Assembly: GCA_000372225.1 (NCBI GenBank)
Contig: AQTY01000011.1
Span: 1 to 53,556, forward strand
Direction: 5' to 3'
Length of the DNA stretch: 53,556 nucleotides
From: Candidatus Nitromaritima sp. SCGC AAA288-L16
Lineage (GTDB): Bacteria > Nitrospinota > Nitrospinia > Nitrospinales > VA-1
Part shown: positions 17,733 to 27,600 of the stretch, piece by piece
How the letters are laid out: each line of letters starts with the position of its first letter
Position numbering within the stretch: position 1 is the stretch's first letter
Program-made: the position numbers and the translations under genes
Notes under the pieces: model-generated
What the model was told of the DNA's origin: nothing
The model's database searches: none
The model's input: only the letters and a program-made list of their open reading frames with translations

Positions 17733-19001
17733 ATGATGAATCAAATTGGGATAGCTAAAAAAATTATCACTGGTTTTATTTTTGGGATGTTTGTGCTCGT
17801 CTTGGCAGGAACGGCAAGCACAATGACGAAGGAAGAGCTCGCGCGGGAAGCTTTAATAGAAAGAGTAAACTCTCATGGCAAGCTACTTGAAACTCTTGAA
17901 AGAATAAGTTGGTTTGGTGATATGAGACTGCGTTACGAAATGGTAGATCGATCTAGCGATAACTCAACTGCCAATGATGCAGATGGTCATTTGGATACAG
18001 ACCGGCCAAGAATTCGTTTTAGATTTGGAGCCAGGGCGCATGTCTATGAAGATCTAGACTTCGTTTTTAGACTTTCTACTGGTGGTGATGATGCATCCAC
18101 TTCTGGTAATACGACCTTGGATGGGACCTTTGGGAATGAAGCTATTTCTCTTAACTTAGCCTACGGATCTTGGGAGTTTATGGATGGTTTAACCGTACAG
18201 GGAGGAAAAGTAAAAAATCCATTCATGAAATCAGAAGTAGTCTGGGACGGCGATGTAAATCCCGAAGGACTCTCCGAAACTTACCAAAAGAAATACGGAG
18301 ACACTACCTTACAGTTTATTGCAGGCCAGTACATAGTCGAGGAAACGGATCGTAATACTACTGTTGACTCTGACGATGTTGTGCTTTTGGCATGGCAAGC
18401 CCAACTCCATCAAAAAACTAAAGCCGGAAAATTTAAGTTTGCTGTGGCGTGGTATGACTACGATCATCTAACTGACCCAGGAAGTACTATCACAAAACAA
18501 CTAGGCAGCGGTGATGGACAGAGGAACAGTCAGGCTACAGGAACCAATGTTAATACTACAAGCATGCAGATATTTGATTTTATGGCTGATTGGTCTTCTC
18601 CCTTAGGTAGCAAGCATGGCAGCCTTTTTTATGAGTATGCCGTCAATACCGATGCCGATGCCCCTGCAGGAAATAACACGATAGCCCAAGATCTAGACAC
18701 TGCTTGGCAATTGGGTTTCAAGTTTGGCGACAAGAACGTTGAGAAGACTGGACAATGGCAAATTAGGACCCTTTACCGGCTTGTCCAGCAAGATGCGGTG
18801 TTTTATGCTTTAACCGACTCTGATTTTCATCAGGGTGGAACCAATGCCAAAGGTATTGAACTAGGAGCGAAATATGCTATTCGAAAAGGCATACAACTCG
18901 GTTACACCTTTTTTAACACTGAAAACGAACGTGGGGATATCAATGGAGGGAAATTTGATGTTCCTGGAAAGCACCTGCTGGATTTGAAGTTTAAATTTTA
19001 A
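17733..19001 (+). CDS. Putative porin (Porin_5-like) in the phosphate cluster
   Basis: The protein is about 422 residues from ATG 17733, with a signal peptide ending around 'LVLAGTASTMTKEE' and a short coiled segment 'LAREALIERVNSHGKLLETLE' in front of the barrel. The rest is an outer-membrane barrel: 'WFGDMRLRYEM', 'PRIRFRFGARAHVYED', many Gly/Asp turns, and a final strand ending in Phe ('LLDLKFKF'). In-frame starts upstream at 17685 (GTG) and 17703 (ATG) are less likely because they put basic residues far before the signal. It precedes DUF47 and pitA genes, so phosphate passage is a reasonable guess. Confidence 0.75.
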   Translation: MMNQIGIAKKIITGFIFGMFVLVLAGTASTMTKEELAREALIERVNSHGKLLETLERISWFGDMRLRYEMVDRSSDNSTANDADGHLDTDRPRIRFRFGARAHVYEDLDFVFRLSTGGDDASTSGNTTLDGTFGNEAISLNLAYGSWEFMDGLTVQGGKVKNPFMKSEVVWDGDVNPEGLSETYQKKYGDTTLQFIAGQYIVEETDRNTTVDSDDVVLLAWQAQLHQKTKAGKFKFAVAWYDYDHLTDPGSTITKQLGSGDGQRNSQATGTNVNTTSMQIFDFMADWSSPLGSKHGSLFYEYAVNTDADAPAGNNTIAQDLDTAWQLGFKFGDKNVEKTGQWQIRTLYRLVQQDAVFYALTDSDFHQGGTNAKGIELGAKYAIRKGIQLGYTFFNTENERGDINGGKFDVPGKHLLDLKFKF

Positions 19002-19029
19002 AGCTTAATTTTTACGTTTCTCACCAAAA

Positions 19030-19064
19030 GAAAAACTTTAATTTTTTCTATAGAAAAACTTTAA
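19030..19064. repeat. 12-base direct repeat upstream of the DUF47/pitA genes
   Basis: GAAAAACTTTAA occurs at 19030-19041 and again at 19053-19064, a period of 23 bases, just before a possible -10 element (TATAGT, 19074-19079). Tandem sites with about two helical turns of spacing are typical of response-regulator binding. They do not match the PhoB box well. Confidence 0.4.
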
Positions 19065-19082
19065 CAAAACATACTATAGTAG

Positions 19083-19097
19083 CATCAAAATTTGATG
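19083..19097. promoter_or_regulatory. Palindrome CATCAAAATTTGATG before DUF47 gene
   Basis: Perfect 7-base arms around one central base, located 20 bases before the start codon and next to a possible -10 element. The arms are too close to form a hairpin, so a repressor-binding operator is more likely than a terminator. Confidence 0.35.
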
Positions 19098-19116
19098 TTT
19101 TTAAAGAGGTTAATAT

Positions 19117-19785
19117 ATGCGTACCATACTTTCAATGTTTTCAAAGTCACCATTCAAGCCGCTGGTGAATCATATTGACAGCGTCAATGAATGTGTCCAC
19201 CTGATCACCCCCTTATTCAAAGCCTATCAGTCTAAAGACTACGAAAAAGTTGAGGAGATTGCGAAAAACATATCAGAGCTTGAACACAAAGCAGACCAAA
19301 TCAAAAGCGGTATTCGACAACATTTACCTCAAAGCATTTTTCTACCGGTAGATAAAAGAGATTTCATGGGTCTCTTGTCAGCGCAGGATGATATCGCCGA
19401 CGCCGTAGAAGATTTGGCTGTTCTTATGCGCATAAAAAATATCGAAATCCCGGAGGAGCTTTGTGAATCTTTGATGGACTTGGTTACTCATACTGTCGCT
19501 TTGGCGAATGACGCATGCGGCATAATTCGCGAACTAGAAGACCTTCTAGAAGCCTCTTTTGGCGGGGCCGAGGCAGAAAAAGTAGAAAAAATGGCTTCAA
19601 GTTTGGGGACGGCTGAATACGAAGCAGATAAAAAACAGTTTTTGCTAGCCCAAAAGTTATTCTCTTTAAATGATCTCAGTGCCGCTGACTTGTTTTTACT
19701 AAACGAGTTAATTAAAAAGCTTGGAGGCGTGGCTGATCAGTCTGAAAAAATCGGAAAAACTCTTCAAATATTTCTTTCCCGTTAA
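19117..19785 (+). CDS. PhoU-like DUF47 (TIGR00153) phosphate transport regulator
   Basis: The 222-residue all-helical protein belongs to the DUF47 group that pairs with Pit permeases. It opens 'MRTILSMFSKSPFKPLVNHI' and shows 'EHKADQIKSGIRQHLPQSIFLPVDKRDF' (core ADQIK...LPVDKRDF), 'LLSAQDDIADAVEDLAVLM' and a second PhoU-like helix bundle. AGAGG lies eight bases before the ATG. It sits 50 bases upstream of pitA in the same direction, the usual pairing, and likely tunes or assembles the permease. Confidence 0.9.
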   Translation: MRTILSMFSKSPFKPLVNHIDSVNECVHLITPLFKAYQSKDYEKVEEIAKNISELEHKADQIKSGIRQHLPQSIFLPVDKRDFMGLLSAQDDIADAVEDLAVLMRIKNIEIPEELCESLMDLVTHTVALANDACGIIRELEDLLEASFGGAEAEKVEKMASSLGTAEYEADKKQFLLAQKLFSLNDLSAADLFLLNELIKKLGGVADQSEKIGKTLQIFLSR

Positions 19786-19835
19786 TCAAACTTATTGAAT
19801 ATTCTAATCACTCATAAATTGACACAGAGGTCATA

Positions 19836-21086
19836 GTGGATTTAAGCACTTTCCTGATGGTCTTCGCTATAACTGCCTGTATCTACATGGCATGCAACAT
19901 TGGCGCAAACGATGTTGCCAACGCAATGGGTACAAGCGTTGGCTCGGGGTCACTCACCTTCAAGCAGGCGATCTATGTTGCTGCGGTGGCTGAATTTGCC
20001 GGCGCCTTTTTTGTTGGCGGACATGTATCCGATACGATTCGGAAGGGAATGCTTGATCCCACAATTTTCTCGGATGCACCCCTTCATCTTGTATACGGAA
20101 TGATTGCCGCCTTAATTGCAGCGGCCTTATGGCTTAATATTTCCAGCTATCTTGGTTGGCCTGTTTCAACTACTCATTCTATCGTTGGAGCGGTAGTTGG
20201 ATTTGGTGTTATGGCGGGAGGAATGGACGCCATCAATTGGAGTAAGGTCTGGAGTGTTGTGATAAGCTGGATCGTCTCCCCTGTGATGGGAGGTTTGGTC
20301 GCTTTTCTTTTGTTCCGATTTCTCACCAATCAAGTTTTTAGAAGACGCAATCCACTGTTATACGCCAAGAGAATATTACCGTACATGATTTTTATGGTTT
20401 GCGTAATCCTTGCCAATGCAATGTTCTATAAGGGATTAAAAAACCTGCATCTTAACTTTTCTTATCCCGAAGCAATGTTTTATTCCTTCATTGTTGGCGC
20501 CATAGGTTTTTTTATTTCCAAACCTCTCGCAAAAAAAATCCCGGATGTTCCAAAAAAAGAAATTCACAAACAGTTGGAAGGAACAGAAAGTATTTTCAAG
20601 TACCTTCAGATCACAACCGCATTTTACATCGCTTTTGCCCATGGATCTAACGATGTTGCAAACGCTGTAGGTCCTCTTGCCGCGGTCGTTTCAATTCTAA
20701 ATAGTGGAACCGTAGCAATGAAAGTAGCCATGCCAACCTGGATTCTCGCTTTGGGTGGCGGATTTATTGTGTTCGGACTTTTGATTTGGGGAAGACGCGT
20801 GATGGAAACGATAGGAAGCAAAATTACCGAAATTACTCCTTCGCGGGGGTTTTGTGCTACTTTTGCCGGTGCTACAGTAGTGCTGGTCTGCTCTAAGATG
20901 GGATTGCCGGTTTCTACTACTCATACTCTGGTGGGTTCCGTCATCGGAGTGGGACTGGCTCGGGGTCTACCAACACTAAATCTCGGAATCATCAAGGAGA
21001 TTGTAATGTCCTGGCTAGCCACGGTTCCATTCACCGCCCTTTTAGCAGCTATATTGTTTAAAATAATTGTCTGGACACTGGGCTAG
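19836..21086 (+). CDS. pitA: Inorganic phosphate permease PitA
   Basis: This is a low-affinity phosphate/metal symporter of the inner membrane. The 416-residue protein starts at GTG with AGAGG five bases upstream. It carries the two Pit signature copies 'NIGANDVANAMGTSVGSG' near residue 22 and 'HGSNDVANAVGPLAA' near 270, plus 'GWPVSTTHSIVGAVVG' and 'LPVSTTHTLVGSVIG', arranged as an inverted repeat of about ten to twelve helices. All motifs are intact. Confidence 0.94.
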   Translation: MDLSTFLMVFAITACIYMACNIGANDVANAMGTSVGSGSLTFKQAIYVAAVAEFAGAFFVGGHVSDTIRKGMLDPTIFSDAPLHLVYGMIAALIAAALWLNISSYLGWPVSTTHSIVGAVVGFGVMAGGMDAINWSKVWSVVISWIVSPVMGGLVAFLLFRFLTNQVFRRRNPLLYAKRILPYMIFMVCVILANAMFYKGLKNLHLNFSYPEAMFYSFIVGAIGFFISKPLAKKIPDVPKKEIHKQLEGTESIFKYLQITTAFYIAFAHGSNDVANAVGPLAAVVSILNSGTVAMKVAMPTWILALGGGFIVFGLLIWGRRVMETIGSKITEITPSRGFCATFAGATVVLVCSKMGLPVSTTHTLVGSVIGVGLARGLPTLNLGIIKEIVMSWLATVPFTALLAAILFKIIVWTLG

Positions 21087-21201
21087 TTTTCTTCCAAATA
21101 AACAGTATTGATTTAAAAGTTATTTTTATATAACCTTTAAAGAACACCCCTATTTTAGCCGTTAAATAGAGCGACTCTTAGTTTTTTTAAAAAAATATTT
21201 T

Positions 21202-21654
21202 ATGCGAAGACGTAAAAAAAAAATTAATAGCCATCTCATTTCACTCGTCTGGGTTCTTGGAATACAATTCCTAGCCCTGCCGTTTTACCATTTTCATCCA
21301 GATACTCAGCATTCTCACCCTGGAGAATCTTCGCATCACCACAATGCTTATTTTCATTCGGTTGAATTGGAGAGCATTGTTCACCTGACTCATTCTCACG
21401 ATCATAATTCAGCAGATCATCACTCTCAACATTCCGAGAATAATGGTGAAAGTGATTCAGGTGTTGAACTAAATAATGAAACATTAAAGTCCAAAGATTC
21501 ATTCAAGGTTTTAAAAATTTTCTCTACTTTTACATCTCCGGCTATTTCGAACAAATTTAAAACGTACAACCCTCCTTTTGAAGGTAATGACTTCTACAGT
21601 CTAGTGATTCAGTATCAAATTCGAGAGCGCTCTCCGCCTTTCTCTCTCATCTAA
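21202..21654 (+). CDS. His-rich periplasmic protein heading the metal efflux operon
   Basis: The 150-residue product has an N-terminal hydrophobic segment (residues 11-30) after a strongly basic start (MRRRKKK). The next 60 residues hold about 20 histidines in clusters such as 'HFHPDTQHSHPGESSHHH' and 'HSHDHNSADHHSQH', with acidic residues between, a pattern that binds Zn, Co, Ni or Cu. No enzymatic motif is present. It lies 100 bases before a czcC-like gene in the same direction; proteins of this kind at the head of czc operons are thought to buffer or present metal. Confidence 0.7.
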   Translation: MRRRKKKINSHLISLVWVLGIQFLALPFYHFHPDTQHSHPGESSHHHNAYFHSVELESIVHLTHSHDHNSADHHSQHSENNGESDSGVELNNETLKSKDSFKVLKIFSTFTSPAISNKFKTYNPPFEGNDFYSLVIQYQIRERSPPFSLI

Positions 21655-21753
21655 ACTAACAATCCAAAAAAAAAATTTAATTTAACCGCGACGCGTTACC
21701 AGAAATTACTAACGCCTTAACACTGTAATGCGTTTATCTTTTTAAGCATATCC

Positions 21754-23079
21754 ATGAAACGTTTTATTGTTTTTTGGAGCCTTATATCTTTATTTGGCAT
21801 GTTGTTTTTTTCTGTTGCCTCTGCCAACCAAGATATAGAGCTTCAAACCGAAACTAAAAGTTCACTTCAGCTCACAATTAAGGAAGCTGCCGCCAAAGCT
21901 CTGCTCCATAACCCGACTTTGTCAGCATTTTCCTTAGACAAGCGGGTTAAGGAAGCTCAAACCCTACAGGCTGGACTGCGCCCTAATCCACATCTAGAAA
22001 TAGAAGTTGACGATGCAGCGGGCTCGGGAGAGTTTACTGGATTTGATCATTCGGAGATAACAGTTCAACTTGGGCAATTAATTGAGCTGGGTGGCAAGCG
22101 CGCTGCTAGAGTGAATGCCAGTCGAATTTCAGAAAAACTAGCCGACTGGAACTATAACGGCAAGCGTCTTGATGTGTTGACCGAAGTAAACAAGACCTTC
22201 ATAGAAGTTTTGAAAGCTCAACACAAAGTCTCTCTATCGGAAGACCTAATTAAACTTGGAAATCAATTTTACGGTGCAGTCAGTGAAAGAGTGAGTGCTG
22301 GGAAAGTCGCTCCAATACAAAAAATCAAAGCGGGTGTTGTTCTTTCCACTTTCAAACTTGAAACAAAAAAAATAAAGATGATGCTAGAGCAATACCGTAG
22401 AAAATTATCATCTACATGGGGAAGTACCGAACCCGACTTTTTATCGGTTGTTGGTAACCTGTTTGAAGTTTCTCCCGTACCTCCTATAGAAATACTTAAT
22501 CAAAAGATACCTGAGACTCCCTACCTTAAACGCTGGAAAACTGTGGAGGATAAACGAAAAGCCATACTCGAACTTGAACAATCCAAAAGAACTCCAGATA
22601 TAATACTTAAAGGAGGATATCGGCGACTAGAACAAACCAGTGATGATGCTATAACCTTCGGAATCTCAGTTCCTCTTAAATTTTTCAATAGAAATCAGGG
22701 GGCGATATCAGAAGCCCAGAATAATTTAGCCAAAACAAAAGAAGAGCGAAGAGCCGCTGAAATAATATTAAAGAAAAACTTTCTTGAGGCACACCAGTCT
22801 CTTGTCTTTGCTCACTCTCAAGCGAGCATCCTTCACTCCGAGACAATTCCCGCTGCTCAAAAATCTTTTGATGGAATTAACGAAGGTTATCGTTTTGGCA
22901 AGTTTGGTTTTCTGGATGTCTTAGACAGCCAGAGAACTCTATTTCAAACAAAAAATCAATATTTAGATGCCTTGGCTGATTATCATATCGCTCTCATAGA
23001 AGTTAACCGAATGACAAATGGGTTGATATATGCCGACATCATTTCTGAAAAATCAGCAACGGAGAAAAAATCTAAATGA
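21754..23079 (+). CDS. czcC: CzcC-type outer-membrane efflux channel (TolC family)
   Basis: The 441-residue protein forms the outer-membrane channel of a tripartite heavy-metal efflux pump. It has a signal peptide (to about 'FSVASANQ'), then two OEP repeats of long helices and strands: 'EAAAKALLHNPTLSAFSLDK', 'VQLGQLIELGGKRAARV', 'RTPDIILKGGYRRLEQT' and 'GYRFGKFGFLDVLDSQRTLF', the last being a clear CzcC-type signature. Its stop overlaps czcB by 4 bases. Confidence 0.9.
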   Translation: MKRFIVFWSLISLFGMLFFSVASANQDIELQTETKSSLQLTIKEAAAKALLHNPTLSAFSLDKRVKEAQTLQAGLRPNPHLEIEVDDAAGSGEFTGFDHSEITVQLGQLIELGGKRAARVNASRISEKLADWNYNGKRLDVLTEVNKTFIEVLKAQHKVSLSEDLIKLGNQFYGAVSERVSAGKVAPIQKIKAGVVLSTFKLETKKIKMMLEQYRRKLSSTWGSTEPDFLSVVGNLFEVSPVPPIEILNQKIPETPYLKRWKTVEDKRKAILELEQSKRTPDIILKGGYRRLEQTSDDAITFGISVPLKFFNRNQGAISEAQNNLAKTKEERRAAEIILKKNFLEAHQSLVFAHSQASILHSETIPAAQKSFDGINEGYRFGKFGFLDVLDSQRTLFQTKNQYLDALADYHIALIEVNRMTNGLIYADIISEKSATEKKSK

Positions 23080-24605
23080 AAAGTCGAATCCCGCTTTTAG
23101 TTATTATCATTATAAGTATCGGGGTATATCTAGGGTTTCAGATTTCACAAATGGAACCGCAAAAATCAATCGAACCACACGATCACCATGAAAAACATCA
23201 CGATGAAGGCAAACACGATCATGATGAAGGCTTAAATCTCACAAATAAATCGACTAAACGAGATCCTCAGGCTGGATGGGAATATTCTCAAATTGAAGCT
23301 CGTGCCGAGATATTTCCGGAAATGATTAAAAATTTAGATATAACGACCTCGAAAGCTGGCCCCGCTAAAATAAAAATTATTCAACAATTAACAGGAGAGG
23401 TTAGCCTCAATGAGGAAAAGGTTGTTCATATTGTCCCTCGCCTGGATGGAGTTGTTAGAAAAGTACTTAAGGATTTAGGTGACCGAGTAGAAAATGGCGA
23501 GTTATTGGCCGTTCTGGAAAGCCGAGAACTTGCTGACGTAAAGATTAGTTATCTTTCCGCCTTAAAGAAATTAACGCTGAGCGTAAAAGACCTTGAAAGA
23601 GAAAAACTTGTTTATAAAAACACCCTTACTATGCTGCGCCTTTTAGAGCAGCATTCAGACATTGAAGAAATTGAACACCACTTGAATAACCTTGTCATTG
23701 GTGAGAGTCGCAAGCTTCTTATCCCAGCATACTCGAAATTCAAATTGGCTGATTCGGTTTATCAACGCGAAAAACAACTTCATCAAAAAGGTATTTCTTC
23801 TGAATCAGAATATCTTCTAGCTTTTGAGGACTACAAAAGTGCTGAAGCCGAATATTTAGCATTGAGAGAAAAAATTTCATATGACGGTGACTGGGCCATT
23901 AGGCAAAAACAAAGGACCGTCGAAATGGATCAACTAGAACTTCAAACAACAAACCAAAAGTTGCAGGCATTGGGCCTGTCCATAACTCAAATCCAACTTC
24001 TAGAATCGGAAGAAAATCCTATATTCACGCAATACGAGTTAAGGTCTACCCTAAGTGGCCTTGTTGTACAAAGACATCTCACAACTGGGGAAGCCGTTAA
24101 AAAGGATGACAATATATTTATTTTGGCCGATTTCTCCGATGTCTGGATCAACGTCGCAATCCCCGCGAGTAGTATCAAAGCTGTAAAACTTGGACAAAAG
24201 GTCAGAATTATTAATAAATCTATGGAAATTGAAGAAACAGGGCGGTTGACATACTTAAGTTCCATTATTGATGAAAAAAATAGAACGGTTACGGGGCGAG
24301 TGGTAATTCCTAATCGAAAAAATTTATGGCGTCCGGGAACATTTGTTGATGTCGAACTAATTTTAGAAGAACGGCCTGTCTCAATTGCTATAAAGCCCGA
24401 AGCTATTCAGAGTCTTCGCGATTGGTTGGTTGTCTTTGTGAAGCAAGGAAACCAATTTGAAGGTCGTCCTATCGAACTTGGAATTAGTAACGCGAATTGG
24501 GTCGAAGTGTTAAATGGTTTGTCCGCTGGAGAAGAGTACGCCGTGAGAAATAGTTTTACCATTAAAGCTGAAATAGAAAAATCAGGGGCCACTCATTCAC
24601 ATTAG
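23076..24605 (+). CDS. czcB: CzcB-type periplasmic adaptor of metal efflux RND pump
   Basis: CzcB is the membrane-fusion protein that joins CzcA and CzcC. The 509-residue protein has a membrane anchor (residues 5-24), a His/Asp-rich metal-binding segment ('DHHEKHHDEGKHDHDE') and then the adaptor domains: 'IVPRLDGVVRKVLKDLGDRVENGELL' (lipoyl-like core DGVV...GDRVENG), a long coiled-coil hairpin, a second half-lipoyl 'LRSTLSGLVVQRHLTTGEAVK', and a beta-barrel with 'IAIKPEAIQSL'. The C-terminus is again His-containing (ATHSH). It fits between czcC and czcA. Confidence 0.92.
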   Translation: MKSRIPLLVIIIISIGVYLGFQISQMEPQKSIEPHDHHEKHHDEGKHDHDEGLNLTNKSTKRDPQAGWEYSQIEARAEIFPEMIKNLDITTSKAGPAKIKIIQQLTGEVSLNEEKVVHIVPRLDGVVRKVLKDLGDRVENGELLAVLESRELADVKISYLSALKKLTLSVKDLEREKLVYKNTLTMLRLLEQHSDIEEIEHHLNNLVIGESRKLLIPAYSKFKLADSVYQREKQLHQKGISSESEYLLAFEDYKSAEAEYLALREKISYDGDWAIRQKQRTVEMDQLELQTTNQKLQALGLSITQIQLLESEENPIFTQYELRSTLSGLVVQRHLTTGEAVKKDDNIFILADFSDVWINVAIPASSIKAVKLGQKVRIINKSMEIEETGRLTYLSSIIDEKNRTVTGRVVIPNRKNLWRPGTFVDVELILEERPVSIAIKPEAIQSLRDWLVVFVKQGNQFEGRPIELGISNANWVEVLNGLSAGEEYAVRNSFTIKAEIEKSGATHSH

Positions 24606-24618
24606 ACAAAGTTAAACC

Positions 24619-27600
24619 ATGTTCAACAAATTAATACAGTTCTCCATCAAGCAAAGATTGTTAGTGATTGTAGCTACCATCTTCATGGGTATTTGGGGAG
24701 CTTATAACTTTCTAATACTTCCCATTGATGCAGTTCCCGATATTACTAATGTTCAGGTTCAGATCAATACAGAAGCTCCCGGCTTCACCCCTCTGGAAGT
24801 TGAGCAGCGTATAACATTCCCTGTAGAAACAATCATTGCCGGACTACCGAAACTAAAAAATACTCGGTCACTATCACGATATGGACTATCTCAAGTCACT
24901 GCTATTTTTGAGGATGGCACAGATATCTACTTTGCAAGGCAATTGATCAGTTCACGTCTGCAAGGAGTCAAAGAGGTTTTACCTGAAAATATAGAACCTC
25001 TTATTGGCCCCATCGCTACTGGACTTGGCGAGATTTTCATGTGGTCCGTCGAAAGAGAAGACCACTCCTCTAACAAAAATCAGGAACCTGTATCTCTAAT
25101 GGAACTAAGAGAGGTCCAAGATTGGATCATACGACCGCAACTATTCAATGTTCCTGGTGTTACAGAAGTAAATAGTATTGGCGGTTATGTAAAACAATAT
25201 CAAGTTGCTCCTGATCCCATGAAAATGATCGCTTTTGGGGTTAACTTTCGCGACCTGATGGAAGCTTTGATTAAAAATAATTCAAATACGGGTGCAGGGT
25301 ACATCGAACATCAAGGTGAACAGTATCTGATTCGATCTCCCGGCCAAGTAAAAGGTTTACAAGATATTCGAAAAATTTTACTGGGAAGTCATGACGGTGT
25401 TCCCATATACGTAAAAGATGTAGCAGAAGTTAAATTGGGGGAAGACCTACGAACTGGTGCGGCAACGATAAACGGGAAGGAAACGGTTTTGGGAACTGTT
25501 TTCATGCTCAAAGGGGAAAACAGTCGTTCGGTTTCATTACGCGTCGCCGAAAAAATGAAAGAGATCAACAAAACGTTACCTAAGGGAATTGTAGCTAAAA
25601 CTCTTTACGATCGGACTCACCTGGTAAACGCAACTTTGAAGACAGTAAGAAATAACCTTCTTGAAGGAGCATTGCTGGTTATCGTGATCCTTTTTCTTTT
25701 GCTTGGAAATTTCCGAGCAGCTCTCATTACCACTCTAGTAATACCGCTCTCAATGTTATTTGCAGTAACCGGTATGGTGAGTAATAAAATTAGCGGAAAC
25801 CTTCTCAGTCTTGGAGCAATAGACTTTGGAATCATCGTCGATGGAGCTGTAATCATAGTTGAAAACTGCTACCGCAGGTTGGCACAAGAACAAGTAAAAT
25901 GTGGAAGAATACTCAGCCAGGAAGAACGTTTTACGATTACCAAAGAGGCTGCGCGCGAGGTCTCCCGTCCAAGTATCTTTGGTGTTTTTATCATCATGAT
26001 CGTCTACCTCCCTATTCTTAGTCTAACTGGAATCGAAGGAAAAATGTTTCACCCTATGGCGTTTACAGTTTTAGCAGCTTTAACCGGGGCATTGATCTTG
26101 TCGATAACTTTTATTCCAGCGATGATCGCACAGTTTGCTTCTGGTGAGATAACTGATAAGGAAAATTATTTACTTGGCTGGTTTAAAAAAATCTACACTC
26201 CCTTGCTCGATTACTCACTCGCCAATCAACCTGTGACTATAACCTTTGCAACTATACTTGTCGCCTTAAGTATATTATTGTCCACAAAAATGGGAACCGA
26301 GTTCATCCCAAAACTTGATGAAGGTGATATGGCTATTCATGCTCTTCGAATAACAGGGACGAGCTTATCTCAGGCTGTTTCGATGCAGGATGCCGTCGAA
26401 AAAAAGATTAAAGAACTACCTGAAGTTGATTACGTTTTTTCAAAGATTGGGACCGCCGACATTGCGTCGGATCCTATGCCGCCAAGCGTGGCCGATGTAT
26501 TCGCTATTGTGAAAGCACGTAATCAATGGCCCAATCCTCGACTAGCGAAATCAGATTTTATTCATAAGTTGGAAAAAAAATTAGCCCTAGTACCAGGAAA
26601 TAAATACGAAATCACCCAACCCATTCAAATGCGATTTAACGAATTGATAGCAGGTACCAGAAGTGATGTGGCCGTTAAAGTTTTTGGTGATGATATTGAT
26701 AATCTTATTTCTTCAGCACATGAAGTTGAACATGCCCTTGCAGGTATTCCCGGAGCAGCAGATGTCAGAATGGAACAAGTCACTGGACTTCCTGTATTAA
26801 CCTTAAAATTAAATCTTGATAGGATGGCTCGCCTAGGAATCAATGTTTCCGACGTTCAAGATGCAATAGAAATTGCGATTGGAGGAAAGATTGCAGGAAA
26901 AGTATTTGAGGGAGACCGACGTTTTGATCTAATCGTTCGACTTCCAGAAGATGCTCGTAAAGATATTGAGCTCCTTAAAAAGATACCAATCCCTCTTTCC
27001 CAAAACCACTCTCATACTAATTTATCCACTGCTGTTATATCCGATTCAGTTGATCACTTCTCATACATACCACTAGGCGAGGTAGTAACCTTTGAAGTAT
27101 TAAAAGGCCCCAATCAGATTAGTCGAGAAAATAGCAAAAGGCGAGTGGTAGTTACCGCAAATGTTCGTGAAAGAGATCTGGGATCATTCGTCAAGGAAGC
27201 ACAAAATTTAGTTGAAGAAAATGTTTCCCTTCCTCCGGGTTATTGGATTTCCTGGGGAGGGCAATTTGAACACTTAATTTCAGCGGCTAAGCGTCTCTGG
27301 GTTGTTGTTCCCGTCGCTCTAATGTTAATTTTGTTCCTCCTATTCAGTGCATTTGGATCTTTAAAAAATTCTTTACTTGTTTTCACCGGAATACCTTTGG
27401 CTCTGACTGGGGGATTTCTTTTACTTTGGATACGCGGGATTCCTTTATCTATTTCGGCTGCCGTAGGTTTTATCGCCTTGTCTGGGGTCGCGGTACTAAA
27501 TGGAATCGTTATGGTTTCTTTTATAGAAAAGCTTCGAACTGAAGGCGTCCCACTTGACGATGCGATTCGGCAGGGGTCGCTCATTAGGTTAAGACCGGTC

